DNA from: an uncultured Porphyromonas sp.
Lineage (GTDB): Bacteria > Bacteroidota > Bacteroidia > Bacteroidales > Porphyromonadaceae
Direction of reading: 5' to 3'
DNA: 63,812 nt
Assembly: GCF_915070105.1 (NCBI RefSeq)
Contig: NZ_CAJZFJ010000002.1
Coordinates: forward strand, 1-63,812
The position numbers and the translations under genes were made by a program. The notes beneath the pieces are model-generated. The model made no database searches and had not been told where the DNA came from. It worked only from the letters and a program-made list of their open reading frames with translations. Shown here piece by piece: positions 43,259 to 52,516 of this stretch (position 1 is the stretch's first letter; every line of letters begins with the position of its first letter).

Positions 43259-44275
43259 TTATCCATGCTTCTTAATTCTGCCCTTACGATATTCTCTACG
43301 TCGCCAATAGCGCATGAAGGGCTCTGTGAAGTAGAGGAAGAGGAGATGACGACGATAGTACCGTGACTTCGTAAAGCAGTTTAGATAGCGACGCTTACGT
43401 GCTCTCACGAGGAAGGGCTTGTAGAGCTTTGTGTAGAGGTTATAGGCCTCTTCATCGTGTAGGTGGAGCATGTAATAGTTCCAGATATAGTTTACTAGGA
43501 GGGCATTGGCATAGGCAGCAAAACTGGGATTATGCTTTCCCTCCTTAATGAGCTGTTCTAAGTCCTCGAAGAGGGTTATGCCATTCTTCTGAGTAATCTT
43601 CTCCGTGATCGCCCCGGGTCTCTCCACTCTATAATGAAGCCCCGAAAAGGGTAAGATCCGATAGGCAGAGCATCGCCAAAAGACCTGAAACGTATAGCAC
43701 ACATCCTCCATGCTGTGCCCCTCCACGAAGCGTAGCCCCTCTATAACCTCCCGCCTATATACTCGTTGCCACACAGCAGGATATACATAGATGTCCAAAC
43801 CAGAAACATATCGATTCAACACCTCTGCCCTCGTATAGCGTCCACTATGACTCTGTATATCACGTGCTGATATCCTATCAGAATAAACCTCCTCAAAGCC
43901 AAAGCCGACAAGGTCAAGATCAGGCTCACGCTCTAGGGCTTCAATACAACGCTCATAGGTATCAAGTTCTAGCCAGTCATCACTATCGAGGTAGGTCACA
44001 TAGGGGCAGTCCCCGATATACTCTAGCCCATGATTACGAGCAGAGCTTAGTCCTCCGTTCTCCTTGTGTAGCACGAGGATACGATCATCCTCCCGAGCAT
44101 ACTCCTCACAGATCTCCCCGCAGGAGTCTGGGGAGCCATCATCGACAAGTATGATACGTAAGGAGGTAAAGGTCTGATGCTGGACAGACTCAATGCACTG
44201 TCGCAGATAAGGCTCTACCTTGTAGACAGGGATAATGACAGCTAGGCGAGGGCTAGACGGAGATGTAATAGACAT
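43259..44275 (-). CDS. Glycosyltransferase family 2 (1 of 3)
   Basis: About 338 aa from ATG 44275. It has a GT-A fold with the nucleotide-sugar site IPVYKVEPYLRQCIES, VDDGSPDSCGEIC, ENGGLSSARNHGL and the metal-binding DSDDW. The C-terminus is basic (RRREYRKGRIKKHG) and lacks a membrane segment. The frame extends to 44404 but that part overlaps the intergenic gap and lacks conservation with the two neighbouring paralogues. Sugar and acceptor are unknown; surface polysaccharide or O-antigen assembly is likely. Confidence 0.88.
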   Translation of the reverse strand: MSITSPSSPRLAVIIPVYKVEPYLRQCIESVQHQTFTSLRIILVDDGSPDSCGEICEEYAREDDRILVLHKENGGLSSARNHGLEYIGDCPYVTYLDSDDWLELDTYERCIEALEREPDLDLVGFGFEEVYSDRISARDIQSHSGRYTRAEVLNRYVSGLDIYVYPAVWQRVYRREVIEGLRFVEGHSMEDVCYTFQVFWRCSAYRILPFSGLHYRVERPGAITEKITQKNGITLFEDLEQLIKEGKHNPSFAAYANALLVNYIWNYYMLHLHDEEAYNLYTKLYKPFLVRARKRRYLNCFTKSRYYRRHLLFLYFTEPFMRYWRRREYRKGRIKKHG

Positions 44276-44319
44276 AGAGCTTGTATTCTGATAGTAAGAG
44301 ACAGGAAGAGTCGGGAGAA

Positions 44320-45318
44320 CTAGTGGTGAGAAATGCGATAGAGCAAGGACTGAACCCCGAGGAAGGTGCTTGGCATCCGATGGAACAAACGATACTTCCA
44401 CCACCTAGAGCGTGAACGGAAGGTGTTGAGGTAGGGACGCTGGCTTAGTCGCTGGGCGATCTTGAGGTACTTCTTCCCATGCTCTGCATAGGCTCCGGGG
44501 GACTTGACCAGGAGCTTCATGTGTCGCCAAAGGCAATTCACTGCCAAGGTATTGGCAAGGGCTGTGAAGGTCGTGTCGTTATACCGCTGGATAAGCACCT
44601 CCAGATCCTCAAAGAGCGTCTCCCGATCAGGTATGGTCACATCCGTGATGGCTCCTGGACGCTGGATGCGATAGTTCACCCCCACACGTGGTAGGAGGGC
44701 ATAGGCTCTACTTCGCCAAAGAACCTCAAGGGTGTAGGGGACATCCTCCCACTTATGTCCCTTAAAGAACGTCAAGCCCTCTACGAGCTCTCTGCGATAG
44801 ACTTTTGCCCAAACAGGGGGTGCTACGATCGGCGAAGTCATGGAGACATAATGCAGGAGAGCCTCCTCGTGGCTATAGGTACGAGCCTCGGGGACGACCT
44901 CCTCCACCTGCTCTGGAGACACCCTGCGATGCCCATAGCCGACTAAGTCAAGCTCTGGATGACGCTCTAGGGCGGAGATACAAGCCTCATAAATGCCTTC
45001 CTCTAACCAGTCATCACTGTCTACGAAGGTCACGTAGGGGCAGTCCCCGACAAGTGCTAGCCCTGCATTTCGAGCATCGCTAAGCCCACCATTCGCCTTG
45101 TGGATGACGTGCACCCGTGGGTCTACTGCTGCGTATTCCTCACAGATAGCACCACAGCTATCTGGGGAGCCGTCATCGACCAAAATAACCCGAAGAGCCC
45201 TGTAGCTCTGCGTCAAGATCGACTCAATACATGCCCTGAGGTAGGGCTCGACCTTGTAGACAGCTACAATGACTGCCAGAGTGGCATCTGTGGGGTGAAG
45301 GTTAGAGACCAAGAGCAA
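44320..45318 (-). CDS. Glycosyltransferase family 2 (2 of 3), probable TTG start
   Basis: About 332 aa GT-A enzyme with VAVYKVEPYLRACIES, VDDGSPDSCGAIC, ANGGLSDARNAGL and DSDDW. No ATG or GTG precedes the first conserved strand; an in-frame TAA lies just upstream, so translation must start at TTG 45318 (or TTG 45312), 2 bp after the stop of the upstream gene. This suggests translational coupling. It is a paralogue of both neighbours. The C-terminus contains a basic RSRSRWWKYR segment. Confidence 0.87.
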   Translation of the reverse strand: MLLVSNLHPTDATLAVIVAVYKVEPYLRACIESILTQSYRALRVILVDDGSPDSCGAICEEYAAVDPRVHVIHKANGGLSDARNAGLALVGDCPYVTFVDSDDWLEEGIYEACISALERHPELDLVGYGHRRVSPEQVEEVVPEARTYSHEEALLHYVSMTSPIVAPPVWAKVYRRELVEGLTFFKGHKWEDVPYTLEVLWRSRAYALLPRVGVNYRIQRPGAITDVTIPDRETLFEDLEVLIQRYNDTTFTALANTLAVNCLWRHMKLLVKSPGAYAEHGKKYLKIAQRLSQRPYLNTFRSRSRWWKYRLFHRMPSTFLGVQSLLYRISHH

Positions 45319-45320
45319 TC

Positions 45321-46298
45321 CTATTTATGACGATGAAAAAGCTCCCGCACCAAGAGCCTTAGGCGAAGTAGGCTAAGGGGGTGGCGATAAAGCCAGCAAT
45401 GACGAAGTCGCTCCCACCGAGAGCTAAAGACGCTGATATAGGGGCGGGACTGTACCTTCCTCAGAAAGGTTAGGTAGTCAGAGCTAAGAGTATCAAAGAG
45501 CACCCTCTCCCGAGTGATACGCTTGAACTGAAGCCAAAGATAGCTCAGCTCTAGCGTATTGGCATAAGTAAGAAAATCCCGATCCTCTCGCCGACGATCG
45601 ATGAGACTCTCTAGGGAAAGGAAGAGGTCACGCTGGTCTAGCAGTCTACTCTCGGTAGCTGCGCCTGGTCTCTGGACTCGGTAGTTCAGCCCAGCGATAG
45701 GGAGAAGGGCATAGTTACCCAAGCTCTGACAGAGCACCTCTAGGGTGTAGCTCACATCCTCCCACAGCCTTCCCTCGGGGAAGCTAAGCCCTACTAAGGC
45801 AGAGAGGCGATAGACTCGGCTCCATACCAATGCTCCGACGATAGGCGATTTGCAAGAGAGGAAGAGGCGCAGAGCCTCCTCCCTTGTCAGCGTCTCCTGC
45901 GATGGGATGAGGGGGTGGACATGATCGGGGTAGACCATATTGTACCCGTAGCCTACAATGCTCACCTCGGGATGCTCCTCGAGGTGACGAATGCACCGCT
46001 CATAGGTATTCCCCTCGAGCCAATCATCCGAATCCAGAAAGGTGACATAGTCACAGCCGTCGATGTGCTTTAGTCCAAGGTTGCGTGCCGAACTCTGGCC
46101 TCCATTCTCCTTGTGTAGCACGATCACTCGCTCGTCTCGCTGGGCATACTCCTCACAGATCGCCCCCGAAGCATCAGGCGAGCCATCATCGACGAGTATG
46201 ACTCGGAGATCTCGGTAGCTCTGCCCTAGGATAGACTCTATGCACTGACGGAGATAAGGTTCGACCCTATAGACGGGTACGATGACGGCTAGCTTCAT
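45321..46298 (-). CDS. Glycosyltransferase family 2 (3 of 3)
   Basis: 325 aa GT-A enzyme starting directly with the first strand (MKLAVIVPVYRVEPYLRQ). It has VDDGSPDASGAIC, ENGGQSSARNLGL and DSDDW. It overlaps the next upstream gene by 4 bp (ATGA), showing tight coupling in this operon. A basic C-terminus (LFHRHK) suggests membrane association. Confidence 0.88.
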   Translation of the reverse strand: MKLAVIVPVYRVEPYLRQCIESILGQSYRDLRVILVDDGSPDASGAICEEYAQRDERVIVLHKENGGQSSARNLGLKHIDGCDYVTFLDSDDWLEGNTYERCIRHLEEHPEVSIVGYGYNMVYPDHVHPLIPSQETLTREEALRLFLSCKSPIVGALVWSRVYRLSALVGLSFPEGRLWEDVSYTLEVLCQSLGNYALLPIAGLNYRVQRPGAATESRLLDQRDLFLSLESLIDRRREDRDFLTYANTLELSYLWLQFKRITRERVLFDTLSSDYLTFLRKVQSRPYISVFSSRWERLRHCWLYRHPLSLLRLRLLVRELFHRHK

Positions 46299-47383
46299 CT
46301 TCGCTCTAATAGAGTGGTGTAAAGGTCTTGATACCCCCGAGCCATTGCCCGATAGTCAAAGAGAAGGGCACGCTCACGAAGTCTCTGCCCTCGCTCGGCC
46401 TCCCGCTCATGGAGCTCCAGTCCCTCTAAGACAAGGCTTGCCATAGCCTCGGGCTCGACGTCTCGGAAGTAATACGCTTCCGCTCCCCCTACCTCCGGAA
46501 GGCTAGTCATCGGGCGAAGGAAGAGAGGCTTGCCGAGGGACATGGCCTCTACGACTGGGAGCCCAAAGCCCTCCGCCATCGAGGGATGTACGAGTGCACG
46601 ACAATGGTAGAGGAGCTGAGCCTTCTCCTCATCCCCCACTGCCTTCATCAGGTGTACCCGCCCCTGTAGTCCATAGCGAGCCACGAGCGAGGTAATGCGC
46701 TCTAGGTAATCGGCTTTGGCCTCCGAATAGATCAGGACGAGCTGTAGCTCCTCGGGTAGGGCTGCGAGCATGGGGATGAGTAGGTGCTGTTGCTTCTTCT
46801 CATGCAGTACCCCTAGAGCTAGTAGATAGGGAGCCCGAGGGATCAGTCTAGGTTTAGGGAGGGACGCTAGACGGGCTTCATCGGGAAGGAAGATCCCGTT
46901 GTGGATCACCCTCACTGGCAGATCCTCCGCCAGTTCAAAGCGCTCCCTATGCCTCATGAGATCCTCCTTCACATAGTGCGATATGCAGGCGATGCCCGTA
47001 GCCCGACGGAGGTTAGAGGCTACTAGGCGCAGGAGCTTCTCCCGCTTCTTCGGGGCAAGAGGCTCGGTGAGGAAGTTTAGGTCATGAAGGGTCACGAGAC
47101 AGGGCTTCCCCCACAGCTGTGGGAAGTAATGCTGTCTCTGATGGGTCAAGTGTATGAGGTCAAATCCTCGGGGGCTTGGGTTGAAGAACGCATGAAGCGG
47201 CGAGAAGGCTACCCTCCCCTCCCCTCCGATCCCTCGGGGGGCATAGAAGTGGTACTCTAGCCCACTATCCCCTACCTCCCGTAGCCCCGTCTCTAGGGCA
47301 CGGCAGTAATAGCCCAAACCAGAGTATGGGTAACGTCTACGCTCTAAGTCGATGAGCAGGCGAGGGCTACTTAGGGGCTTCAT
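46295..47383 (-). CDS. Glycosyltransferase family 4 (GT-B)
   Basis: 362 aa. The N-terminal Rossmann half has the acceptor loop RRYPYSGLGYYCRALE; the C-terminal half has the GT-B donor site EGFGLPVVEAMSLG with the E-x7-E pair. It resembles mannosyltransferase-type GT4 enzymes of lipopolysaccharide/capsule loci, but the sugar is not known. Its 3' end overlaps the next GT2 gene by 4 bp and its 5' neighbour ends 14 bp upstream. Confidence 0.85.
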   Translation of the reverse strand: MKPLSSPRLLIDLERRRYPYSGLGYYCRALETGLREVGDSGLEYHFYAPRGIGGEGRVAFSPLHAFFNPSPRGFDLIHLTHQRQHYFPQLWGKPCLVTLHDLNFLTEPLAPKKREKLLRLVASNLRRATGIACISHYVKEDLMRHRERFELAEDLPVRVIHNGIFLPDEARLASLPKPRLIPRAPYLLALGVLHEKKQQHLLIPMLAALPEELQLVLIYSEAKADYLERITSLVARYGLQGRVHLMKAVGDEEKAQLLYHCRALVHPSMAEGFGLPVVEAMSLGKPLFLRPMTSLPEVGGAEAYYFRDVEPEAMASLVLEGLELHEREAERGQRLRERALLFDYRAMARGYQDLYTTLLERR

Positions 47384-47397
47384 GAGGGTAAAGATAC

Positions 47398-48588
47398 TCA
47401 GAGTTGGTCAAAGATCCCCTGCCAGCGTGGTATGTTTCGCTCGGGGAAGTATTCCTCGACACGTCGCATAGAGGCCTCAGCAAGGCTTTGGCGTAGCTCC
47501 TCCCGAAGGCATAGCTCACGTAGCTTCGTAGCGTATTCGTCTAAATCAAAGGGAGTAACGAGACGTCCATACTGCTCCCCTGTGCCTATAATCTCCTTGA
47601 CCCCATCGGAGCATCCGAAGGCAATGGGTACGACTCCGTAGCTCTGAGCCTCGGTCAGTACGAGTCCCCAGCCTTCGTAGGTAGAGGTCATGGCTAGGAC
47701 GGAGGACTGAGGATAAATCAGGCTAGGATCAGGGGCATAGCCTCGGAGGCTTATGCGGGGAAGTTGCTTACCCTCGATCAGTGCCCTTAGGTACTTCTCT
47801 TCTTTGCCCTGACCATAGATCTCTACCGACCACTCGGGGAGCTCTCGGTGTATCTGCTCCCAGATGTAGATGAGTCGATCAGCCCGCTTGTCGGCATAGC
47901 TTAGCCGCCCCATGAAGATAATCTTCTTCGGACGACCGAGGAGGGTTACCTCGCCCTTTGGGGGGCGCACCATATTGGGTAGAGAGACAAACTTCTTCTG
48001 CTCCCCCTCACTTAGTCCGAGGGAGTCTGCAAAGATCTTGATGTAGCCTGGTGCGAGGGTGATGAAGCAGTCTACCTCGCTCACCAGATGTCGGTACCAC
48101 TTGATGAGCCGTGCACGATCGGGGACAAGGAGTCTTCGGGTGCGCCGTATAAGTAGGCTATAGATGTTCTTATGCCAGGGGTGATGAGGCTTATAGCCCG
48201 CACGCTCCCTACGGTCGATCAGCTCCCAGAGTGGCGAGCTATGGCACCAATAGATGAGCCGTAGACCTGCCGAGCGCAGGTAGGCAAGCTGGTCATTAGG
48301 TAGTGCTATAGGGATGATCACGACTTGTATCCCTCGTGCCTTGGACTCTCTGAGGATAACGTCTGCACTCTCCCGAGTCCAAAGCCTTACCCCCTCTGGG
48401 AAGAGTGTCAGACTGATCTCGGGGCAAGCGGGCAGTACCCATTCCTCGGCACGATGCTCCTCGGCAAAGAAGTGCGTACAGATACCCATCTGGCGAAAGA
48501 TAAGGCTCGTCTCCCTAGAGACTTCCTCTGCTCCCCCCAGCGCAAGCCGGCGGTGTACAATCGCTACGTGCAAACCCTTTGTATCCAT
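47398..48588 (-). CDS. Glycosyltransferase family 4 (GT-B), diverged paralogue of the next two
   Basis: 396 aa. HVAIVHRRLALGGAEEVSRET at the N-terminus and STYEGWGLVLTEAQSYG at the donor site. It shares its layout, length and the GRLSYADKR core with the two genes at 48860-50047 and 50196-51383, so it belongs to the same family at lower identity. A TAnnTTTG box (48624-48631) and a 23-bp repeat array (48663-48731) lie just upstream, so it may start an internal transcript. Confidence 0.85.
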   Translation of the reverse strand: MDTKGLHVAIVHRRLALGGAEEVSRETSLIFRQMGICTHFFAEEHRAEEWVLPACPEISLTLFPEGVRLWTRESADVILRESKARGIQVVIIPIALPNDQLAYLRSAGLRLIYWCHSSPLWELIDRRERAGYKPHHPWHKNIYSLLIRRTRRLLVPDRARLIKWYRHLVSEVDCFITLAPGYIKIFADSLGLSEGEQKKFVSLPNMVRPPKGEVTLLGRPKKIIFMGRLSYADKRADRLIYIWEQIHRELPEWSVEIYGQGKEEKYLRALIEGKQLPRISLRGYAPDPSLIYPQSSVLAMTSTYEGWGLVLTEAQSYGVVPIAFGCSDGVKEIIGTGEQYGRLVTPFDLDEYATKLRELCLREELRQSLAEASMRRVEEYFPERNIPRWQGIFDQL

Positions 48589-48623
48589 TCTAAAACAAGC
48601 TAAAAAGAAGCCCCTCGTGGGGG

Positions 48624-48631
48624 CAAAGTTA
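48624..48631 (-). promoter_or_regulatory. Candidate internal -7 box for the glycosyltransferase run
   Basis: TAACTTTG on the minus strand (TAnnTTTG), 36 bp before the ATG at 48588, just downstream of the 23-bp repeat array. Confidence 0.35.
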
Positions 48632-48662
48632 GAGACCTCAAGCGAGGTATCGGGGGAACCCC

Positions 48663-48731
48663 GTGGAAAGTACCCTCGGTACCTCTTAGCAGTTTCCCTC
48701 AGTACCTCTGGAGAGGTTTCCTCGGTACCTT
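48663..48731 (+). repeat. 23-bp tandem repeat, three units, upstream of a glycosyltransferase gene
   Basis: Units start at 48663, 48686 and 48709, each exactly 23 bp and sharing a CCTC(G/A)GTACCT core at the same phase. The CTCRGTA word and the 23-bp period match the 40.3 kb array. Confidence 0.75.
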
Positions 48732-48859
48732 CGTGAGATCATAGACTCCCCCCTCAATCTCTCAACGGGAAAAAGAAAGGATCGTGTACGAACTAAAGTC
48801 CATCAAGTGCCATGGCGAAGGCCTCTACATCCCGCCTCGGTGGTCAGATCGTATATAGA

Positions 48860-50047
48860 CTAGAGACGCTTGAAGATCTCCTCCCATGCCTCACGGCTTC
48901 GCTCGGGGCTGTATTCCAAGCGTTTGCTTAGACACCCCTGCTGTAGCTTCGCTCTATAGTCTGTGTCACGACAGAGCCTAATCAGCCGCTGTGCATACTG
49001 GCTCAAGCTGAAGGGGCGAATCAGCACCCCAGCACGCTCATCCTCGCCAAGTACGGCACGCACCCCCGAGGAGCAGGCAAAAGCCATCGGCACAACACCA
49101 TGGTTCTGTGCCTCGGCAAGTACCATCCCCCATCCCTCATGCGTCGAAGTCAGTAGGAGTACAGAGGCTCTTCGGTAGACCTCGCTTGGCTCAGCAGCAT
49201 AGCCACAGAGACGTATACGAGGGAGTCCCTTCTGCTCTAGGTATGCCTTCAGTCGCTCCTCATCAGGACCTGTGCCGTGTATCTCCACACGCCAATCAGG
49301 CAAAGCCTCGTGAGCCCTTGCCCAGATGTCGATGACACGATCCACCCGCTTGTCCGCATAGCTCAGACGCCCAACGAAGATGATGAGCTTCTCCTTCTCC
49401 AGTGTTGGATGTGGCTCTACCTGTAGCGTATTGATTAGGGGAACGAGTTTGGAGGCTTGCTCGGCGGGTAAGTACAGTCGCTCGGCAAGCTCTCGAGCAT
49501 ACGCAGGGCAAAGTGTGAGGTAGAGATCCGTACCCTCTATGACACGTCGGTAGTAGTCCTCCCATTGCCGCTTATAAACACCCGTCCAATACTTGAAGGG
49601 CACACGTAGGAAGATCCACTCTAGGCGCCGACTAAGATTCTTCTTTACTAGGAAGCGACGATCGTCAATAGCAGCCCGATATTCCCAGAGGGGCATCCCG
49701 TGGTTCCAAAAGATTAGCTTTACCCCAGTGCTTCTGAGGGCATCTAGGTAAGGGAATGGGGAGATGTTGGGGATAAGGAGCACCGAGATCTGATGTAGAT
49801 GTAGCTCTTGAATAAGGAAGTCTACTGCCTGCTGATTCCAGAGCTTTGCCCCCTCAGGGAATAGCGAGAGAGAACAGTACGTAGGGTCAGGTATCTGCCA
49901 TTCCGCCTCTCGCCACTCTACAGTATAGTAGTGTAGGTGGATCCCCATGGAGGCAAAGAGCTTGCCCGTATCATGCACGATGACATCCAGCCCTCCACGG
50001 AAGAGGATCGGATGAACACTAGCGACATGTAGGCCTTCTATTTCCAT
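48860..50047 (-). CDS. Glycosyltransferase family 4, tandem duplicate 1
   Basis: 395 aa GT-B. Donor site STHEGWGMVLAEAQNHG with E-x7-E. It aligns without gaps to the next gene upstream (50196-51383) over the full length, with roughly four of five residues identical. The change of the start, EGLHVASVHPILFRGGLD, against EGLHVAIVYPVLGLGGLD shows where they differ. The start-to-start distance is exactly 1336 bp, so the duplicated unit also includes about 150 bp of flanking DNA. Sugar and acceptor are unknown. Confidence 0.86.
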   Translation of the reverse strand: MEIEGLHVASVHPILFRGGLDVIVHDTGKLFASMGIHLHYYTVEWREAEWQIPDPTYCSLSLFPEGAKLWNQQAVDFLIQELHLHQISVLLIPNISPFPYLDALRSTGVKLIFWNHGMPLWEYRAAIDDRRFLVKKNLSRRLEWIFLRVPFKYWTGVYKRQWEDYYRRVIEGTDLYLTLCPAYARELAERLYLPAEQASKLVPLINTLQVEPHPTLEKEKLIIFVGRLSYADKRVDRVIDIWARAHEALPDWRVEIHGTGPDEERLKAYLEQKGLPRIRLCGYAAEPSEVYRRASVLLLTSTHEGWGMVLAEAQNHGVVPMAFACSSGVRAVLGEDERAGVLIRPFSLSQYAQRLIRLCRDTDYRAKLQQGCLSKRLEYSPERSREAWEEIFKRL

Positions 50048-50195
50048 TGATCAGTTTAGTTAGCTATCCTAAGGGCTGTATGGCTCACTGCGGTATGCTT
50101 CTAGGAGGGAAAGGGGATTTGTACAAACTAAAGTTCGGCAAGAGCAAAGACGGAAGTCTCGACCTCCCCGCCTCGGCAGTCAGATTGTATTTAGA

Positions 50196-51383
50196 CTAGA
50201 GACGCTGGAAGATTTCCGCCCATGCCTCACGGCTTCGCTCGGGGCTGTACTCCAAGCGTTTGCTTAGACACCCCTGCTGTAGCTTCGCTCTATAGTCTGT
50301 GTCACGACAGAGCCTAACTAGACGACGGGCATACTGGCTCAAGCTGAAGGGGCGAACCAGCACCCCAGCACGATTATCCTCACCAAGTATGGTACGTACC
50401 CCCGAGGAGCAGGCAAAGGCCATCGGGACAACACCATGGTTCTGTGCCTCGATCAAGACCATTGGCCACCCCTCATGCGTCGAGGTCAATAGCAGTACAG
50501 AGGCTCTTCGGTAGACCTCGCTTGGCTCGGCGGTATAGCCACAGAAACGTATGCGAGGGAGTCCCTTCTGCTCTAGGTATGCCTTCACTCGCTGCTCATC
50601 TGGGCCTGCGCCGTATATCTCGACACGCCAATCAGGCAAAGCCTTGTGAGCCCTTGCCCAGATGTCGATGACACGATCCACCCGCTTGTCCGCATAACTC
50701 AGACGCCCGACGAAGACGATGAGCTTCTCCTTCTCCAGCGTCGGCTGTGGCTCTATCTGCAAGGTATTGATTAGGGGTACGACCTTGGAGGCTTGCTCGG
50801 AAGGTAAGCAAAGCTGCTCGGCAAGCTCCCGAGCATACGCAGGGCAAAGCGTGAGGTAGAGATCCATCCCCTCTATGACACGTCGGTAATAGTCCTCCCA
50901 TGGTCGTCGATAGGCACCCGTCCAGAGCTTGAAGGGCACACGTAGGAAGATCCACTCTAGGTGCCGACTCAGCTTCTTCTTCACTACGAAGCGACGCGCC
51001 TCGATAGAGTCATGATATTCCCATAGGGGCATCCCATGGCTCCAAAAGACTAGCTTCACACCAGAGCTTCTGAGGAGATCTAGGTAAGGGCCAGGGAAAT
51101 AGTTGGGGATAATGAGTACCGAGATTTGACGTAGACGTAGCTCTTGAAGGACGAAGTCTACAGCCTGCTGATTCCAGAGCTCTGCCCCATCAGGAAGCAA
51201 AGAGAGAGAGCAGTACGTAGGGGCTGGTAGCTGCCACTCCGCCTCTCGCCACTCGATAGTATAGTAATGCACGTGGATACCCATAGAGGCAAAGAGCTTG
51301 CCCGTATCACGAATAACCACATCTAGCCCACCTAGTCCAAGGACAGGATAGACAATGGCAACGTGTAAGCCTTCTATTTTCAT
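50196..51383 (-). CDS. Glycosyltransferase family 4, tandem duplicate 2
   Basis: 395 aa GT-B, with STHEGWPMVLIEAQNHG at the donor site. It is the upstream partner of the duplication described for the gene at 48860-50047. Differences are spread through both halves, including the acceptor-side N-terminus (VKLVFWSHGMPLWEYHDSIE against VKLIFWNHGMPLWEYRAAID), so different acceptors are possible. It starts 53 bp after the end of ribF. Confidence 0.86.
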   Translation of the reverse strand: MKIEGLHVAIVYPVLGLGGLDVVIRDTGKLFASMGIHVHYYTIEWREAEWQLPAPTYCSLSLLPDGAELWNQQAVDFVLQELRLRQISVLIIPNYFPGPYLDLLRSSGVKLVFWSHGMPLWEYHDSIEARRFVVKKKLSRHLEWIFLRVPFKLWTGAYRRPWEDYYRRVIEGMDLYLTLCPAYARELAEQLCLPSEQASKVVPLINTLQIEPQPTLEKEKLIVFVGRLSYADKRVDRVIDIWARAHKALPDWRVEIYGAGPDEQRVKAYLEQKGLPRIRFCGYTAEPSEVYRRASVLLLTSTHEGWPMVLIEAQNHGVVPMAFACSSGVRTILGEDNRAGVLVRPFSLSQYARRLVRLCRDTDYRAKLQQGCLSKRLEYSPERSREAWAEIFQRL

Positions 51384-51436
51384 AGATAGAATAAGTTTGA
51401 ACTCCTGAGGGCTATATGGCTCACTGCAATGTGCCC

Positions 51437-52516
51437 CTAGTGAAAATTAGATGAGTGGCTCGAGGATGCCTCCCGATGGGGAGCATGGGAGAGACTCTCG
51501 TGGAGGCGAAGTAAAATCGGCGCCGTTGATGGCGTAAGTCGATCCCCATATCTAAGTTCTGCCTCGTGAAGGATCTGAGTGGCCTCACTCACCTGACGCT
51601 CCTCTAGTGCGAAGTACATACGAACACTTGCCTCGTAGAGGGAGAGAGCTAGCCTCAGCTCCTCCTTGCTCCCAAATCGTTGCTCGGGCAGGAAGAAACT
51701 CTCTAGCTGGAGTACCAGCTCCTCTCCATAAATATCCCGATCAAAGTCCAAGAGATGAGCCTCGATACTGCGAAGCATGGTCGCCTGATCAATGCTCGGA
51801 CGTGTACCGATATAGAGCATTGCCTTGTACTCGGCCTCCTTACCCCCCTCTCGGAGGTAAGCTCGAGCAAGGTAGACGCCATCCTGAGGGAGGACTTGGG
51901 TGGCATAGCCGAGGTCGATATTGGCTGTCGGGTAGCCAAGTTTCCGTCCTAGCTGCTGTCCCTGCACGACTTTTCCCTTTAGGGAGTAGCGACGGCCAAG
52001 CAGCAGAGCCACATGAGCGACGTCACCCGACTTGATACTCTCTCTGATACGTGTTGAGCTCACGACCTCGCCATCGACTTGGTAGCTTCGTCCTCGGTGG
52101 ATAGCGATACCGAGCCTCTGTCCTAGACGTTCATAGTCTTCGATAGTTAGACTAGCTCCTTTGCCAAAGTGGTGGTCGTAGCCAATGACAAGATCCGTCA
52201 CACCGATCTGTCGGAGCAAAACGTCCTCCATAAAGGCTTCTGCGGACATCGAGGCAAGAGTCTCAGTAAAAGGTAGGTCATGCACCTTGACTCCACCTAA
52301 CTCACGGAGCAACTGATTACGCTCCTCAGGTGCTACCAAGTGTTCGATCCTGAGATCAGGGCGAAGGACGTCGGATGGGTAAGGGGAAAAGGTCACGACA
52401 TGTAGCTCTGCTTCGCCATAGTACTGAGCGAGGTCTCGCATCTGACCTAGGAGCATAGCATGCCCACGATGCACACCATCGAAGGAGCCGATGGTAGCAA
52501 TTATCTTTTGACCCAT
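51437..52516 (-). CDS. ribF: Bifunctional riboflavin kinase/FAD synthetase
   Basis: About 359 aa. The N-terminal nucleotidyltransferase domain has IGSFDGVHRGH and STRIRESIKSG; the C-terminal riboflavin kinase has GRKLGYPTANID and YGEELVLQL. It makes FMN and FAD from riboflavin. A C-terminal extension of about 55 residues beyond the normal kinase end (helical SVRMYFALEERQVSEATQ..., then Ser/His-rich) is unusual. Start at ATG 52516 (MGQKIIATIG) matches the family; a TTG/other start to 52549 is unlikely. It overlaps the end of the envC-like gene by about 16 bp. Confidence 0.93.
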   Translation of the reverse strand: MGQKIIATIGSFDGVHRGHAMLLGQMRDLAQYYGEAELHVVTFSPYPSDVLRPDLRIEHLVAPEERNQLLRELGGVKVHDLPFTETLASMSAEAFMEDVLLRQIGVTDLVIGYDHHFGKGASLTIEDYERLGQRLGIAIHRGRSYQVDGEVVSSTRIRESIKSGDVAHVALLLGRRYSLKGKVVQGQQLGRKLGYPTANIDLGYATQVLPQDGVYLARAYLREGGKEAEYKAMLYIGTRPSIDQATMLRSIEAHLLDFDRDIYGEELVLQLESFFLPEQRFGSKEELRLALSLYEASVRMYFALEERQVSEATQILHEAELRYGDRLTPSTAPILLRLHESLSHAPHREASSSHSSNFH

